This document shows, piece after piece, positions 1-10,390 of a stretch of DNA of 64,000 nt (positions are counted from its first letter, which is position 1; each line of letters opens with the position of its first letter). The position numbers were made by a program, and so were the translations under genes. Below the pieces are notes generated by a model. That model saw only the letters and a program-made list of their open reading frames with translations. It made no database searches and was not told where the DNA came from. This stretch comes from Deltaproteobacteria bacterium (GTDB lineage: Bacteria; Desulfobacterota; Deferrisomatia; Deferrisomatales; JACRMM01): the NCBI GenBank assembly GCA_016214985.1, contig JACRMM010000014.1, positions 141,293-205,292 on the forward strand, in the 5' to 3' direction.

Positions 1-1598
1 TGAACGAACCGCACCCACTCCGCGCGGTCGTCCGCGCCGAGGTTCTCGTCGAAGTCGAGCTGGAGAAAGCGCTCCAGGAAGTTCAGATCGTGAAGGAGAT
101 CCGGGACTCGGTGCCGCGCCGCCTGCACGGCGGCCGCCACGGTCCGGCGGTCCTCCGGGCGCGTGAGGGCACCGCCCGCGTAGGTCCGATACAGGGGGAA
201 GTTCGCCATGACCTCGAACAGCGCGCGACGAAGGCCGGAGAGGGTGATGTCCGCGCCATACCGGAATCGGCCGGCCAGGTGCTTCAAGAGCCGGGCGAGG
301 TTGTCGATGTCGCCGGCCAGGTGCCGCAGCAGGATGAGGATCTTCTTCTCGTAGAGGAGCTCCTCGGAGTCGAGCAGGTCCCGCGCAAAGCGGGCGTAGA
401 GCCGGTCGAACGCCGGCTTGGCCCCCGAATCCACGAACAGCCCGTTCACCCAGTTGAGGAACTCGTAGCCGGTCGTGCCCTGCACCGGCCACCCGGCGGG
501 CAGCTCCTCTTCGAAGCCCAGGATCTTCTCCACGACGAGGTAGGCGTCGGGGGACGCCGCGCGCAGGCGGGCGAGGTACTCTCCGGGGTCGGAGAGCCCG
601 TCGATGTGGTCCACCCGAAGCCCGGTGATCCGCCGCTCGGCCACATAGGTCAACAGGAGGTTGTGGGTGCGGTCGAAGACGTCCTCCCGCTCGGCTCGGA
701 GCGAGATGAGCTCGTTGACCGTGAAGAACCTCCGGTAGTCGATCTCCTGCGTGGCGACCTTCCAGAAGGAGAGGCGAAAGACCTGGGCCGAGAGGAGCTC
801 GTCGAGTTCGCTGAAGCTCCCGGCCTCGCCGGGTGTGCCGTTGAGGCTGCACACGGTCTCGTCCAGGGCGGCGCGAATCGCCTCCTGTCCCTCGTAGAGC
901 TCCCAGAGCGCGTGTTTGGCGAAGCGGGTCTGCACCGCGCGTTCGGTCGGGTCCTCGAGGCTGCCCAGGGTGCGCAGCACGTAGAGCAGGGCGAGATAGG
1001 TCATCAGGGCGGGGTGCTCTTCGCCCAGGCGCTCCCGAAGCCGCTCGAGGGGTCGGGTGAGCAGGCCCTCGTAGGACTCCAGCCGCAGCGGAAACCGCAG
1101 CCCGTAGTAGTGCACGCCGAAGCCCTCGGGGCCGTACTCGAGTTGAATCTCCCCGGCCTCCAGCGCTTCTCCGTAGAAGCGGCCGAGGAAGGGCGCAAGC
1201 ACGCGCTCTCGCGCTGTCTCGAAGGACGAGGGCCACTCGATGTCGAAGAAGTCGCGGTAGGCGGAGCGGCGGCCGTGCTCGAACACGTCCATGAGCAGGC
1301 AGTTCTGGCCGTCGTACGCCATGTGGTTGGGCACGATGTCCTGGAGCCACCCGAGCTCCAGGCGCCCGGCCGCCGCCAGCAGCCGGTCGAGCTCCGCCGC
1401 GCCTCCCAGGTCGGCGCTGACCCGGCTCGGGTCCACTCCGTCGTAGCCGTGGGTGCTGCCGCTGCGTGCCTGCACGACGGGAGAGGCGTAGATGTCCGAG
1501 ATGCCCAGGTCGTGAAGATAGGGCAGGACCTCCCGCGCCTCTCGGAAGCCGAAGGTCGGAGTGAGCTGGAGCCGGTAGGTGGCCCGCGGGATCCTCAC
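1..1598 (-). CDS. treY: Malto-oligosyltrehalose synthase, 3' part outside window
   Basis: Isomerises the reducing-end glucose of maltodextrin to a trehalose unit, the first step of the TreY-TreZ trehalose route in the cytoplasm. The frame from the GTG at 1598 begins [11 protein letters not shown] and continues with FGF, LGISDIYASPV, GSTHGYD and VDPSR, the classic N-terminal signature of TreY (GH13). About 532 codons are visible and stay open to base 1, where the frame still reads DENLGADDRAEW. Family members are roughly 700-1000 residues, so the C-terminus lies beyond the left edge. The GTG overlaps the stop of the GH57 gene by four bases (GTGA), indicating translational coupling. Identification is by motif recognition. 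Confidence 0.93.
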   Translation of the reverse strand, partial: MRIPRATYRLQLTPTFGFREAREVLPYLHDLGISDIYASPVVQARSGSTHGYDGVDPSRVSADLGGAAELDRLLAAAGRLELGWLQDIVPNHMAYDGQNCLLMDVFEHGRRSAYRDFFDIEWPSSFETARERVLAPFLGRFYGEALEAGEIQLEYGPEGFGVHYYGLRFPLRLESYEGLLTRPLERLRERLGEEHPALMTYLALLYVLRTLGSLEDPTERAVQTRFAKHALWELYEGQEAIRAALDETVCSLNGTPGEAGSFSELDELLSAQVFRLSFWKVATQEIDYRRFFTVNELISLRAEREDVFDRTHNLLLTYVAERRITGLRVDHIDGLSDPGEYLARLRAASPDAYLVVEKILGFEEELPAGWPVQGTTGYEFLNWVNGLFVDSGAKPAFDRLYARFARDLLDSEELLYEKKILILLRHLAGDIDNLARLLKHLAGRFRYGADITLSGLRRALFEVMANFPLYRTYAGGALTRPEDRRTVAAAVQAARHRVPDLLHDLNFLERFLQLDFDENLGADDRAEWVRFV

Positions 1599-4024
1599 GG
1601 CGCCACCCGCACCTGGAGGCGCTCACCCAGCCGATCGAAGCTCTCGAGCCACCGGCCGGCAAACTCATCTCTCCGCGCCGCCGCCTCGGCCATGTCCCCC
1701 TTGAGCCTGCGGCCCACCGCGACGTAGGCGTTCTGGGCGCGCCACAGGTCGAATTCGATCGGCGCGGACCGCAGAATCGCGAGCACCGCGTCCACGGCCT
1801 CGAGCCGGGCCAGGTCGGCGGGGTCGTCGCCGGCCCACGCCTCCACGCGGGCGCTGACCCAGCGGCTCGCTGCGAAGCCCAGTGTCTCCCAGTCGATCTC
1901 CAGGGACCACTGGCCCACCTCCCCCACGAGCGCTTCCAGGCGGTGGACGTCCATGGCGTCGTTGCGGAAGAGCGACGCGAGGTCGGCGCCCACCGTGTAC
2001 TCGGCCGCGACCCGCAGCGCCTTGGGCACGGGACTCTGGAGACTCTTAAGGAAATTCATGATGGGGTAGTTGTTCTGGTAGATCTGCCGCAGGGATGCCT
2101 CCACCTCCTCGAGGGTGGAGTAGCGGATCTGGTCGAGGACCTTGCGCTGCTCGTCGCGGAAGAGGTGCCACAGGGAGTACGTGTGGTCTCCGAAGTGCTG
2201 GTCGATGACCCGGATCACGGCCGGAATGTCGCTCCTGCGGAAGGGCTCCTTCACGTCGGCGGACATGGCGTGGAACGCCTCCTCGCCCAGATACTCCCGC
2301 ACGCCGCCCATCACGTTGTGGTCTCCCAGGTGGAGGACGGCGAAGCTCACGTGGCTCACCTCACGGGTTACGTCCGATCGCACGAAGGCGCGGCCCACGG
2401 CGAGGCGCTGGCGGCCCGCCTCCTCGCGGCTATAGACCTCGTTCTGCGCCGTGTAGGCGAACACCTGGACCACCTCGGGCCACTCCTCGAAGAGCGTCGC
2501 GATGGCGTAGTGGGACCCGACCCTCAACAGGTCCAGAGTCGCCGGCCGCACATACCGCTCGTAGGCTGTCGCGGCGTTTCCGATCTCCGGCACGTTGCTC
2601 GGCGCCTGCCGGAGCTTCACCAGAAACTCGGGCTCCAGGTCCACGCCGCAGGTGTGCCGAGCGAGCTGGATCGCCCTCGCCGCGTACAGCATCACCTGCA
2701 CTGTCTCGATTCCCGAGACCTCGTCGAAGAACCAGCCGCAGCTTGTGTACATCAGCATGGCGTGGCGCTGGAGCTCGAGGAGCTTGAGCGCCCGGACTGA
2801 CTCCTCCTCCGTGAGCTCCCGGTTCGCGTGAAGCGACAGAAACGCCCGCACGCTCTCGCCTTCCCGATCCAAGATCACGTCCACGTACGCGTCGCGCGCC
2901 TTCCAGGGATCCCGGAAGAGCCGCGATCCTTCCCGTTCCCAGCAGGGTGACGCGGCGTCGCGGAGCCAGTCCAGCGCGACTCGCAGGGGCCGACGCCAAC
3001 GCTGGTGCCAGCCGGGCTTCGTCCCCGAGTTGCAGCCGCAGTCGGCCTGCCAGCGCTGCACGCCGTGGACGCAGCTCCAGGAGCTTCCCTCGAAGATCTC
3101 CACCTCCTGGTTCGGGGGATTCCGCTCCAGGTACTCGCCGTAGACCGTGAGCCGGGCGAGACCCTCGAACTCGATATGGTGGAGGCAGTAGGCCAGCGCC
3201 ATGTCCCCCTTGCGGTGGTGGTGCCCGTAGGTCTCCCCGTCGGTGGCGATGTGCACGAGCTGCGGGCCGTCCCGGTTCGCGAACGCCCCGGCGAGGCGCC
3301 GCGCGAAGGCGGCGCCGTCGTTGAGGAGGCCCGAGAAGGCGACGTCCTGGGAGATCGGCCCGTCGTAGAAGAAGAGCGAGATCGCCCGGCCCGAGGGCAG
3401 GCGGCACCGGTAGGGCCGCTTCGGGTCGACCCTGCCCCCGCTCGCGTCGCGCCAGTCGCTTCCACGAAGCCGGCGCACCCGCCGGGCCTGCCGGGGAGCC
3501 AGGATGGTGAAGCGGATCCCTTCGGCGGCGAGGATGTCCAGCGTCTCCAGGTCCACCGCGGTCTCCGCGAGCCACATCCCCTCGGGTTCGCGGCCGAAAC
3601 GGCGCTCGAAGTCCCGCAGGCCCCACAGGACCTGGGTTCGTTTGTCCCAGGGGCTCGCCAGGGGCATGATCATGTGGTTGTACACCTGGGCCAGCGCCGA
3701 GCCGTGGCCGGAGAAGCGAGCGCGGCTCTCGCGATCGGCCTCCACGATCGCCTCGTGGAGGTCCGGGCGGTGGCGCTCCATCCACGAGAGCAGGGTGGGC
3801 CCGAAGTTGAAGCTGATTCGGGAGTAGTTGTTGACGATGTCGGCGATCCGGTCCTCGGCGTCCAGGATGCGCGAGGCGGTGTTCGGGCCGTAGCACTCGG
3901 CGGCGATCCGCTCGTTCCAGTCATGGTAGGGGGAGGCCGAGTCCTGGAGCTCCACCTCCTCGAGCCACGGGTTCTCTCGGGGCGGCTGGTAGAAGTGGGC
4001 GTGGATGCAGACGCAGCGGTTCAC
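1595..4024 (-). CDS. GH57 family glycoside hydrolase (DUF3536 type)
   Basis: Predicted retaining alpha-glucan hydrolase or transferase, 809 residues, with no signal peptide. GH57 landmarks are present: HAHFYQPP near residues 8-15, GMWLAE with the probable nucleophile Glu154, and [12 protein letters not shown] with the probable acid/base Asp262. The C-terminal two thirds matches the helical DUF3536 region. GTG at 4024 is chosen because it begins the conserved [10 protein letters not shown] segment and overlaps the treZ stop (GTGA); the open frame upstream is an Arg/Pro-rich antisense-like extension. Lying between treZ and treY, it probably trims or branches the glucan that feeds trehalose synthesis. 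The exact specificity cannot be read from sequence. Confidence 0.9.
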   Translation of the reverse strand: MNRCVCIHAHFYQPPRENPWLEEVELQDSASPYHDWNERIAAECYGPNTASRILDAEDRIADIVNNYSRISFNFGPTLLSWMERHRPDLHEAIVEADRESRARFSGHGSALAQVYNHMIMPLASPWDKRTQVLWGLRDFERRFGREPEGMWLAETAVDLETLDILAAEGIRFTILAPRQARRVRRLRGSDWRDASGGRVDPKRPYRCRLPSGRAISLFFYDGPISQDVAFSGLLNDGAAFARRLAGAFANRDGPQLVHIATDGETYGHHHRKGDMALAYCLHHIEFEGLARLTVYGEYLERNPPNQEVEIFEGSSWSCVHGVQRWQADCGCNSGTKPGWHQRWRRPLRVALDWLRDAASPCWEREGSRLFRDPWKARDAYVDVILDREGESVRAFLSLHANRELTEEESVRALKLLELQRHAMLMYTSCGWFFDEVSGIETVQVMLYAARAIQLARHTCGVDLEPEFLVKLRQAPSNVPEIGNAATAYERYVRPATLDLLRVGSHYAIATLFEEWPEVVQVFAYTAQNEVYSREEAGRQRLAVGRAFVRSDVTREVSHVSFAVLHLGDHNVMGGVREYLGEEAFHAMSADVKEPFRRSDIPAVIRVIDQHFGDHTYSLWHLFRDEQRKVLDQIRYSTLEEVEASLRQIYQNNYPIMNFLKSLQSPVPKALRVAAEYTVGADLASLFRNDAMDVHRLEALVGEVGQWSLEIDWETLGFAASRWVSARVEAWAGDDPADLARLEAVDAVLAILRSAPIEFDLWRAQNAYVAVGRRLKGDMAEAAARRDEFAGRWLESFDRLGERLQVRVAP

Positions 4025-5589
4025 GCGGTACCTCCGTTGGCGTAGAGGGCGAAGGCGAAGGGCGGGAGGCGGAGCTCGACTGGGGCGTCCAAGATCTCGG
4101 GCAGCTCCGAGCCCGCTCCGCCCCACCGGGCGTCGGCGGCGTCGAGGAGCCGTGGAAAACACCACTCCCCCCAGGGAAACCTCACCCGCGAGGGGGCGGG
4201 CCGCGGATTCATCAAGATGGCAACACGGCTCCCGCCCGACCACCGCGCGACCGCCAGGGCGGTATCGTCGGATCCCGGCACGGCCCGGAGGCTCTCCTTG
4301 TCGAGGCTTGCCAACGCCGGGACCTCCCGACGAAGCCGCAGGAGTTCCCGGTAGAAGCTCCGCAGCGGGCGGTGGCGGCCGCTCTCCCGGAGCTCCCACC
4401 GGAGCGTCGAGCGCCCGAAGGTTTTCGGGTCCGCCGGGTCCGGGGGCTCGGCCTCCCAGCCGAAGGACCGAAACTCGGCCCTTCGGCCCTCGCGCACGGC
4501 CCGCAGGAGGTCCGGGTCGCCGTGGTCCACGAAATAGAGAAACGGCGCCTCTTCCCCGTACTCTTCGCCCATGAAGAGGAGCGGCACGAAGGGGGAGAGG
4601 ACGACCGCTCCGGCCGCGAGCTTCAGAGCTTCGAAGGGCACGAGGCTGGCCAGTCTCTCGCCGAGCATTCGGTTGCCCACCTGGTCGTGATTCTGGGCGA
4701 AGGCCACAAAAGAGCGGCCCGGGAGGGGGGCCGACGTTGCGCCGTGGCGGCGGCGACGGTAGGCGGAGGGCTCGCCCGAATAGGCGAATCCCTCACGATA
4801 GCACTTGGCCAGCTGGTCGAGGCGGCCGAAGTCGGCGTAGTACCCGTCGTGCTCGCGCGTGAGCAGGGTGTGGAGCGCGTGATGGAAGTCGTCGAGCCAC
4901 AGGGCGTCGAGGCCGAGGCCCCCGGCTTCGGCCGGGGTCACCAGGCGGGGGTCGTTCCGGTCACTCTCGGCGATGAGGTGCAGAGGCCTTCCGCACGTTT
5001 CGCTGAGACGACCGATCTCACCGGCGAGCTCGGCGAGGAAGGGGCGGGCGCTCTCGTCGTGGATAGCGTGGACCGCGTCGAGCCGCAGGCCGTCGACGTG
5101 GTAGCACTCGAACCAGTGCCGCGCGTTCTCAAGAAAGTAGCCGCGTACCTCGTCGCTCTCCGGACCGTCGAAGTTCACGGCCTCACCCCAGGGCGTCCGG
5201 TAGCGGTCGGTGAAGTAGGGCCCAAAGCGGCCCAGGTAGTTCCCCTCGGGGCCCAGGTGGTTCATCACGACGTCCAAGACCACGGCGAGGCCCATGCCGT
5301 GGCAGGCGTCCACGAGCCGCTTAAGCCCGTCGGGGCCGCCGTAGGAGGCCTGCACAGCAAAGGGGTTTACACCGTCGTAGCCCCAGTTGCGCTTCCCCGG
5401 GAACTGGGCCACGGGCATGAGCTCCAGGGCCGTGATCCCCAGGTCGAGAAGCTCCGGCAGGCGGGGGACTACGGCGTCGAAGGTGCCCTCGGGAGTGAAG
5501 GTGCCCACGTGGAGCTCATAGAGGACGAGGCGCTCCAGCGTCATGCCGCTCCACGAGTGGTCCCTCCAGACGAAGGCGTCGTGGTCCAC
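4021..5589 (-). CDS. treZ: Malto-oligosyltrehalose trehalohydrolase, N-terminally truncated
   Basis: Hydrolyses maltooligosyl-trehalose to release trehalose. The catalytic GH13 domain looks intact: nucleophile Asp171 in DGLRLDAVH, acid Glu208 in HLIAESD, and Asp302 in QNHDQVGNR. The first start codon is GTG at 5589, but recognisable TreZ sequence continues upstream in frame ([14 protein letters not shown], then [14 protein letters not shown]) as far as about 5674. It then changes into sequence belonging to mscS in another frame. Full-length TreZ has roughly 90-100 more N-terminal residues, the E-set/CBM48-like domain, and these are missing. Whether a protein starting at 5589 folds is uncertain. 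The stop overlaps the GH57 start. Confidence 0.8.
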   Translation of the reverse strand: MDHDAFVWRDHSWSGMTLERLVLYELHVGTFTPEGTFDAVVPRLPELLDLGITALELMPVAQFPGKRNWGYDGVNPFAVQASYGGPDGLKRLVDACHGMGLAVVLDVVMNHLGPEGNYLGRFGPYFTDRYRTPWGEAVNFDGPESDEVRGYFLENARHWFECYHVDGLRLDAVHAIHDESARPFLAELAGEIGRLSETCGRPLHLIAESDRNDPRLVTPAEAGGLGLDALWLDDFHHALHTLLTREHDGYYADFGRLDQLAKCYREGFAYSGEPSAYRRRRHGATSAPLPGRSFVAFAQNHDQVGNRMLGERLASLVPFEALKLAAGAVVLSPFVPLLFMGEEYGEEAPFLYFVDHGDPDLLRAVREGRRAEFRSFGWEAEPPDPADPKTFGRSTLRWELRESGRHRPLRSFYRELLRLRREVPALASLDKESLRAVPGSDDTALAVARWSGGSRVAILMNPRPAPSRVRFPWGEWCFPRLLDAADARWGGAGSELPEILDAPVELRLPPFAFALYANGGTA

Positions 5590-6508
5590 CAGGGCCGAGG
5601 GCCCGTGGACGCCGTGGGGCTGAAGGTGAGAGCCCGGGTCCGGGAGGCCTTCTCCTCCGTCGAGGCGGTATCGACACGCGGCCGGCCGTGGCCTCGAAGC
5701 TGTCGAGGAGCTTCGTAAAGATCTCGTCCTTCACCGTGCGCCGGCGTTTGAAGTCCACGACGTAGCGCGCCGCGAACTCGAGCCAGTTGTCGTTGGCGAT
5801 CAGCATCACCATCGGCTCAATCCTCGCGTCCTCGATTCGGTACTTGCGCACCATCTTCTCCCAGGCCGAGGTGGCGTGCGACACGTACCCGCCCACCACC
5901 TCGCGTACCGCCCGCTCGATCAGCTCGCGGGCGAGGCGCGGGTCGCTGCCGTAGCGCACGGGCACGACCACCTCGTCCCAGAGAAACGGGAAGTCGCCCG
6001 AGTAGTTGAACACCGGCTCCTTGAACACGAAGCTGTTCGCCACGCGGACGATCCGGCCGTTGTACTGGTCGCCCCGGACCCACTCCCCGCACTCCATGAC
6101 GGTCGTCCGCAGCACGCCGATGTCGATCACGTCGCCGCGGATCCCCCCGACCTGCACCCGGTCGCCCACGTTGTAGAAGCCCCCGAAGGCCACGGCCGCC
6201 CACCCGGCCACGCTCGCGATGACCTCCTGCAGGGCGAACGCGATGCCGGCGCCGGCCACCCCGAGGGCCAGGGTGAGCTGGCGGAGATTCGCGCTGAAGA
6301 GGGTCGTACCGAAGAGAAAGATCGCGCCGTAGGTGGCGAAGCCTACGACCTTTCGGGCCCGATAGCGCGTGTCGAGGTTCGCCACGTGGTGCGACAGCCA
6401 CCCCCGGGCCAGCCGCGAGGCCGTCCACAGCACGACCACCCCCCCCACCAGCACCCCCAACCGGCGCACCGACGGGTCGGCGAGCCACCGCTCGAGCTCT
6501 TGATTCAC
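5516..6508 (-). CDS. MscS-family mechanosensitive channel with replaced C-terminus
   Basis: Small-conductance mechanosensitive channel protein of the inner membrane, releasing solutes on hypo-osmotic shock. GTG at 6508 follows a strong Shine-Dalgarno (GGAGG at about 6515). Hydrophobic segments near residues 15-30 and 50-70 precede the pore helix ([17 protein letters not shown]) and the beta domain ([20 protein letters not shown]). The family-like sequence ends at residue about 280 ([11 protein letters not shown]). The last 50 residues are Arg/Pro-rich and overlap treZ in another frame, so the natural C-terminus is lost. It sits upstream of trehalose genes, a sensible osmotic pairing. Confidence 0.85.
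   Translation of the reverse strand: MNQELERWLADPSVRRLGVLVGGVVVLWTASRLARGWLSHHVANLDTRYRARKVVGFATYGAIFLFGTTLFSANLRQLTLALGVAGAGIAFALQEVIASVAGWAAVAFGGFYNVGDRVQVGGIRGDVIDIGVLRTTVMECGEWVRGDQYNGRIVRVANSFVFKEPVFNYSGDFPFLWDEVVVPVRYGSDPRLARELIERAVREVVGGYVSHATSAWEKMVRKYRIEDARIEPMVMLIANDNWLEFAARYVVDFKRRRTVKDEIFTKLLDSFEATAGRVSIPPRRRRRPPGPGLSPSAPRRPRALGPGGPRRLRLEGPLVERHDAGAPRPL
5665..5680. other. Putative deletion junction fusing mscS 3' end to treZ 5' end
   Basis: Reading on the minus strand, MscS-like protein sequence is recognisable up to ATAGRVSI (about 5670) and TreZ-like sequence from RYRLDGG (about 5674), in different frames. Neither gene has its expected boundary: mscS has no proper stop and treZ has no start or N-terminal domain. 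The simplest reading is a deletion of a few hundred bases; an assembly chimera is the alternative. Confidence 0.6.
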
Positions 6509-6709
6509 GGCGTGCCTCCTCTGTGGGACTCGACGCATTCCCTGCGCCGATCCCCGACGCTCCTGCAAGGTCGCCAGCGGAAGCGCGCCGGGCGTCGAGG
6601 TCCGGCGTAGTATGCCAGCTCACAGGGGCGTCGCCACTGGTTCTTTTGAGGATTGGAGGCCCTTTGCGGCCGGGGCGCTGCCCCAAGGCTGGGCAGAGGG
6701 GGCGTCGTA

Positions 6710-7078
6710 AGAGCAGGCGTGCCCGCGACCCCGTTGGGATGGCAAGCGGTCGGGGCATTCGCGGCCAAGGCCTCTTCCACAGAAACCAGAGGGCTACGGC
6801 CGGTCCTGCTTCAGGATACAGGAGCACAAAGAGATCCAAGACAGCACCGGAGAGGGCCGTTCGCTGCCAAGACCGCTCCTGCGAGGCCGAGTGGCGGTTT
6901 GGCAGGGGCGGGCGTGCCCGCGAACCGGGGCGCGGGAGGCTCAGGTCCGCCCTGAGGGAAGACCCTTTTCCCGGAAGAAGCCCCCGAGCTTCTTGTCTTC
7001 ATGGAGGATGTGGTCGAGGAGCCAAGCTCCGGTCAGGAGCACTCCGGACAGCAGCCAAGGCCGCTTCCATAGAAACCG
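6710..7078. repeat. Cluster of degenerate REP-like repeats in a 667-base gene-free gap
   Basis: The gap 6509-7175 holds no convincing gene but has interspersed short repeats. One motif, GGCCAAGGCC(T/G)CTTCCA followed by (C/T)AGAAACC, occurs at about 6762-6787 and 7053-7078 (23 of 26 bases identical). A poorer copy is at 6859-6884 (TGCCAAGACCGCTCCTGCGAG). A second motif, G(G/C)AGGCGTGCCCGCGA or GCGGGCGTGCCCGCGA, is at 6711-6728 and 6908-6924. These resemble the REP/BIME class of repeats in high-GC proteobacteria. The rest of the gap shows nothing I can name. Confidence 0.5.
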
Positions 7079-7175
7079 CTGGGGGCAGTACCGGCCCCCG
7101 GGTCCTGGTTAGTACTGCAACGAGGGATGCGGAATCGCTGGGGAGGGCCGGGCGGGGGCAAGCCTCGTTGTCGTA

Positions 7176-8942
7176 TTAGGAGCGTCGCCGTCGGCCCCGG
7201 AAGCCGAAGGCTCCCCCCCACAACCCCTCGAAGAAGGCCGCAGCGTTGGTGCCCAGGGTTCGGATCCGGTAGCCGCCCTCCTGGCAGACCAGGGTAGGGA
7301 GCCGCAGCGCCCCGATCATCGCTCCATTCGAGTGGAAGTCCGGAGCCGTGAGCCCCCAGGTGCCCGTGGGGTCTCCCCGCGCCGTGTCGAGCCCCAGGGC
7401 TACGACGAGGAAGGACGGGCGGAAGCGCCGGATCCTGTCCAAGGCTTCTGCCAGGGAGGAGCGGTACGCCTCCGCGCTCAACGTCTCGGGGAGTGGGAGG
7501 TTCAGGTTGAACCCCTTGCCCTCGCCGTTTCCCCGCTCGTCCGCGAACCCGCTGAAGTAAGGGTAGGCGAAGCTCGGGTGGCCGTGGAGGGAGACCGTGA
7601 ACACGTCGGCGCGCTCGTAGAAGATCCGCTCCGTTCCGTTGCCGTGGTGGAAGTCCACGTCGAGCACCGCGACCCGGCCGTGGCGGCTCAGGTTCTCGGC
7701 GGCGATGGCCGTGGCGTTGAAGTAGCAGAACCCCCCGAACGCGCGGCGCTCGGCGTGGTGGGAGGGCGGACGCACGAGGGCGTACGCCAACCGGCGGCCG
7801 CGGAGGACCTCTTCGGCGGCGGTCAGGGTGCAGTGCACGGCGCCGCGGGCGGCCCGGTAGGCGTTTGCGTTTAGGGGAGTGAAGGTGTCGATGCAGTAGT
7901 AGCCGGCGCGGACCGGGAGCTCCTTGGGGGGCCGGGCCGCGTTGCGGATCGGGAACACGTAGGGGTACACCGACGGCCCTCCGCCCACCTTTTCGCACAC
8001 GGTCTTCAGATACCGCACGAATGCCCGGTCGTGGACGGTCGTAAGAACCCGTTCGGGAAACCGACGGGGGGGAAGAGGCTCGAACAGGCCGGTCTTCTCG
8101 ATCGCCCTCCGGATCGATTCAACGCGCACCGGCGCCTCGACGTAGCCGCGCTCCTTCACGTGGTGGAGCGCGTGGCCCTCGTTGACCGTGAGGGAGATCC
8201 GCTGGTCCGAAGGAACACCACGTTCCGAGGCGCGGACCGGCCGCCTCGCGTTGGCGTACTGCGGGGCGCGCAGCCGGACCGGGTCGTCCGTGAACGACGA
8301 CACCACGGCCTCGACGTACTCGGGCGGGCACACGCCCGCGTACTTGCACTCGAGGATCGACCGGACGATCTTTCGGGCCCGACTCCGGCGCAGAGGCTGT
8401 CCGAGGCCGAGCCCGTCGATGACGAGCAGCGGCGCGCAGTCGTCTCCGGGCCGAAGCGGTGTCTCGTAGGCGGTGCCGATCACCGGCCGGCCGCCGAAGG
8501 CCTCGTAGAACCGGAGCCGGGCGGCGTTTTCTCGCAACAGAGAGGGGTCGCGGCACAGCGCGGGGTCGTCGGGAAGGCATTCGAAGAACACGCCCGTCGC
8601 TCCGAGCTGTAGGGCCTCCTCCCGAAGGCGCTGGAAGAGCGCCCCGCCGATGCCGCCGCCCGTGGCGCCGGGGGCCGCCGAGAGAAAGTCGAGGTAGCAG
8701 AAGGACAGGTCCGGAAAGTAGAGCACCAGGGCGAACCCTCGCACCTTGCCCCGCGCATCCTCTGCGACGAAGAGCACCGAGCGGAATCGGTGCTTCAGGG
8801 GGTCCTGGAGCTGGTCGGGGAGCTTCGCGACTTCCTGCTCCGCAATCAGGGGAAACTGCTGACGCAGGATCTCCTGCACCTGGCCGACGGCCTGCCGATC
8901 CACGGGCGATGCGCAGTCATAGATGCGCCGGATCCGAAACAC
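7176..8942 (-). CDS. GNAT acetyltransferase-histone deacetylase/acetylpolyamine amidohydrolase fusion
   Basis: Cytoplasmic protein of 588 residues with two domains. Residues 1-165 resemble a GNAT acyltransferase (FRSVLFVAED, the acetyl-CoA loop region GATGGGIGGALF, FFECLPDDP). Residues 250-588 are a zinc deacetylase of the HDAC/APAH family: the His pair in RPPSHHAE (395-396), DVDFHHGNGT (428-437, zinc ligands Asp430 and His432) and GLDT with Asp519. The domains are joined by a 70-residue segment. GTG at 8942 follows a strong AGAGGAGGAG. The fusion suggests addition and removal of an acetyl group on a shared substrate, perhaps a protein lysine or polyamine; the substrate is unknown. It is transcribed alone. 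Confidence 0.88.
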   Translation of the reverse strand: MFRIRRIYDCASPVDRQAVGQVQEILRQQFPLIAEQEVAKLPDQLQDPLKHRFRSVLFVAEDARGKVRGFALVLYFPDLSFCYLDFLSAAPGATGGGIGGALFQRLREEALQLGATGVFFECLPDDPALCRDPSLLRENAARLRFYEAFGGRPVIGTAYETPLRPGDDCAPLLVIDGLGLGQPLRRSRARKIVRSILECKYAGVCPPEYVEAVVSSFTDDPVRLRAPQYANARRPVRASERGVPSDQRISLTVNEGHALHHVKERGYVEAPVRVESIRRAIEKTGLFEPLPPRRFPERVLTTVHDRAFVRYLKTVCEKVGGGPSVYPYVFPIRNAARPPKELPVRAGYYCIDTFTPLNANAYRAARGAVHCTLTAAEEVLRGRRLAYALVRPPSHHAERRAFGGFCYFNATAIAAENLSRHGRVAVLDVDFHHGNGTERIFYERADVFTVSLHGHPSFAYPYFSGFADERGNGEGKGFNLNLPLPETLSAEAYRSSLAEALDRIRRFRPSFLVVALGLDTARGDPTGTWGLTAPDFHSNGAMIGALRLPTLVCQEGGYRIRTLGTNAAAFFEGLWGGAFGFRGRRRRS

Positions 8943-9229
8943 GTGGCTCCTCCTCTGCGAGCGGGTTCGCGGGCAGTGTAGCCGAGGAGGCGGTTCTCGG
9001 CCGAGGCGGAAACGGACATCTCCGGCGAAAGACGCGGTGGGTGAGCGAGAGATAACGAGAGAAAGACCCGGCTGGGCAGTCGGGCCTCGGAGGTTCAGTG
9101 CCAGAAGACGTCCCGTCTCCGCGGCGCGAGGTCAGGGCGAACGCCGCGGGGGCACCGCTTTGCGAAGACCGGCGAGCGAGGTCGCGGACGAAGAGGGCCT
9201 TCCCGTTCCAAGAGACGTGCGGTGCCTCC

Positions 9230-9499
9230 TCAGTGGCCGCGCCCGGAGATCCCCGAGAGCATCCCGTCGATCTCCGCCTCGGCCTCGCTCCAGTCCTGCT
9301 CCGGGCTCCCGACGCCGACGCCGCGCTCCAGGGCCCGGTAATAGGCCGCCTCGCGGATCATCGCGAGGCGCACCTCCGGGTCCACACCCGAGGGATCGGG
9401 GGCGGCTGCCGGTTGCTCGCGACCCGCGACCTTGCGGACCCCCACCCGGACCTCGGTCTGTCCCTTCGGATCGGCGACCTTCTTGCTTGCCTGCGGCAT
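9230..9499 (-). CDS. DUF2934 family small protein
   Basis: An 89-residue soluble protein of unknown function. Its C-terminal half carries the DUF2934 pattern: IREAAYYRALERG, then PEQDWSEAEAEID, a short helical motif common in small proteins of proteobacteria. The start is an ATG at about 9499, read MPQASKK; an open frame continues upstream to a TTG but is only an Arg run. The N-terminal half is polar with no recognisable domain. No clear operon partner. Confidence 0.6.
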   Translation of the reverse strand: MPQASKKVADPKGQTEVRVGVRKVAGREQPAAAPDPSGVDPEVRLAMIREAAYYRALERGVGVGSPEQDWSEAEAEIDGMLSGISGRGH

Positions 9500-9581
9500 G
9501 GTTCGCCTGCCTCTTTGCCACACCGGGGCGTGGCGCCGCCTTCTTCGGCGGGTGTCTGCGTCCTCAAACGTCGGCAAATGC

Positions 9582-9872
9582 CTACGGTGACCCCCGGCTG
9601 CCGTTTATCCTCTCCCGGCGCCTCGGCGGCTCGGCGACGAGGCGCTTCGCCCGGCGAACGAGCGCGACGACCCGGTCGGGCGGCGTCGCCAGGATCTCCC
9701 CCACTCGCGCCGGGCCGCCCTCGCGGCGAACTGCCTCGACGAACTCGTGCAGCGTAGCGGACCCGAGCCCCAGGCGGCGAAAGACCCGCGCGCCCTCCTC
9801 GATCGAGAGCGACAGTCGTCCGAGGGACGTGTTCTCGCACTCCTTCCGTGCGTCGCCTTGCTCTTCGATCAT
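9582..9872 (-). CDS. Hypothetical small protein
   Basis: A 96-residue polar protein I do not recognise. It begins MIEEQGDARKE and contains a compact, probably helical region (SIEEGARVFRRLGLGSATLHEFVEAVRR) followed by a basic C-terminus. The ATG at 9872 has an AGAGGA-like ribosome site about a dozen bases upstream. The frame is open further upstream to another ATG at 9929, so the start is uncertain. Reported mainly because codon usage looks coding and nothing better occupies this stretch. Confidence 0.4.
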   Translation of the reverse strand: MIEEQGDARKECENTSLGRLSLSIEEGARVFRRLGLGSATLHEFVEAVRREGGPARVGEILATPPDRVVALVRRAKRLVAEPPRRRERINGSRGSP

Positions 9873-10390
9873 GCGGCCACCGTCCTCTCTCTCGGTCGTC
9901 GGTCTGCCGGGCAGAACTTCTGCACTCATAATCGACCGGTGCCTGCCTGGCAAGGGGCCGGGCGTCGTTTCCCTGGCCCGCGGCCTCAGTAGAAGGGCGG
10001 CGCCTCGTCAGATGTGCGAGAACTCGTCCGGTTTGTCCTCCTTCTCCCCGAGGAACTGCCTCTCCAACACCTGTCGCGCCACGCCGCGTCCTCCGAGCCC
10101 GAACGCCAGCGCCAAGCCGAGCATGACCGCGCCGAAGGAGATCGCAAACGCCGCGGTGACGATGCTGCTGGCAATCTGCAGTTGTTCCATGGCCATGGCG
10201 AAGGCCAGGATGCCGATCAGAATCTTCACCACATTGCTGCTCACGCGGGGCGAGGGAAGATTGGCGTTGACTGCCGCCAACAGCACGGCGCGAGAGAGGA
10301 AGTTGCCGAGCAGGAATCCGACCAGGAGGATCCCCAACGCCGTGAAGACCCGGGGGAGGTACAGAAAGAACGCGGCGATGAGGTGATTAA

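Noticed and set aside
90-1727. Long open frames on the plus strand opposite treY, GH57, treZ, the PHP gene, the ligase and others (for example 90-1727, 3005-4045, 23282-25135, 28737-30674)
   Set aside because: Their translations are low-complexity, rich in Arg, Gly, Pro and Glu, and mirror well-supported minus-strand genes; they arise from high G+C content.
10008-10387. The short frame 10008-10337 as an independent small membrane protein
   Set aside because: It joins exactly in frame to the fragment at 11346-11667 once the IS is removed, so it is the 3' half of one broken gene.
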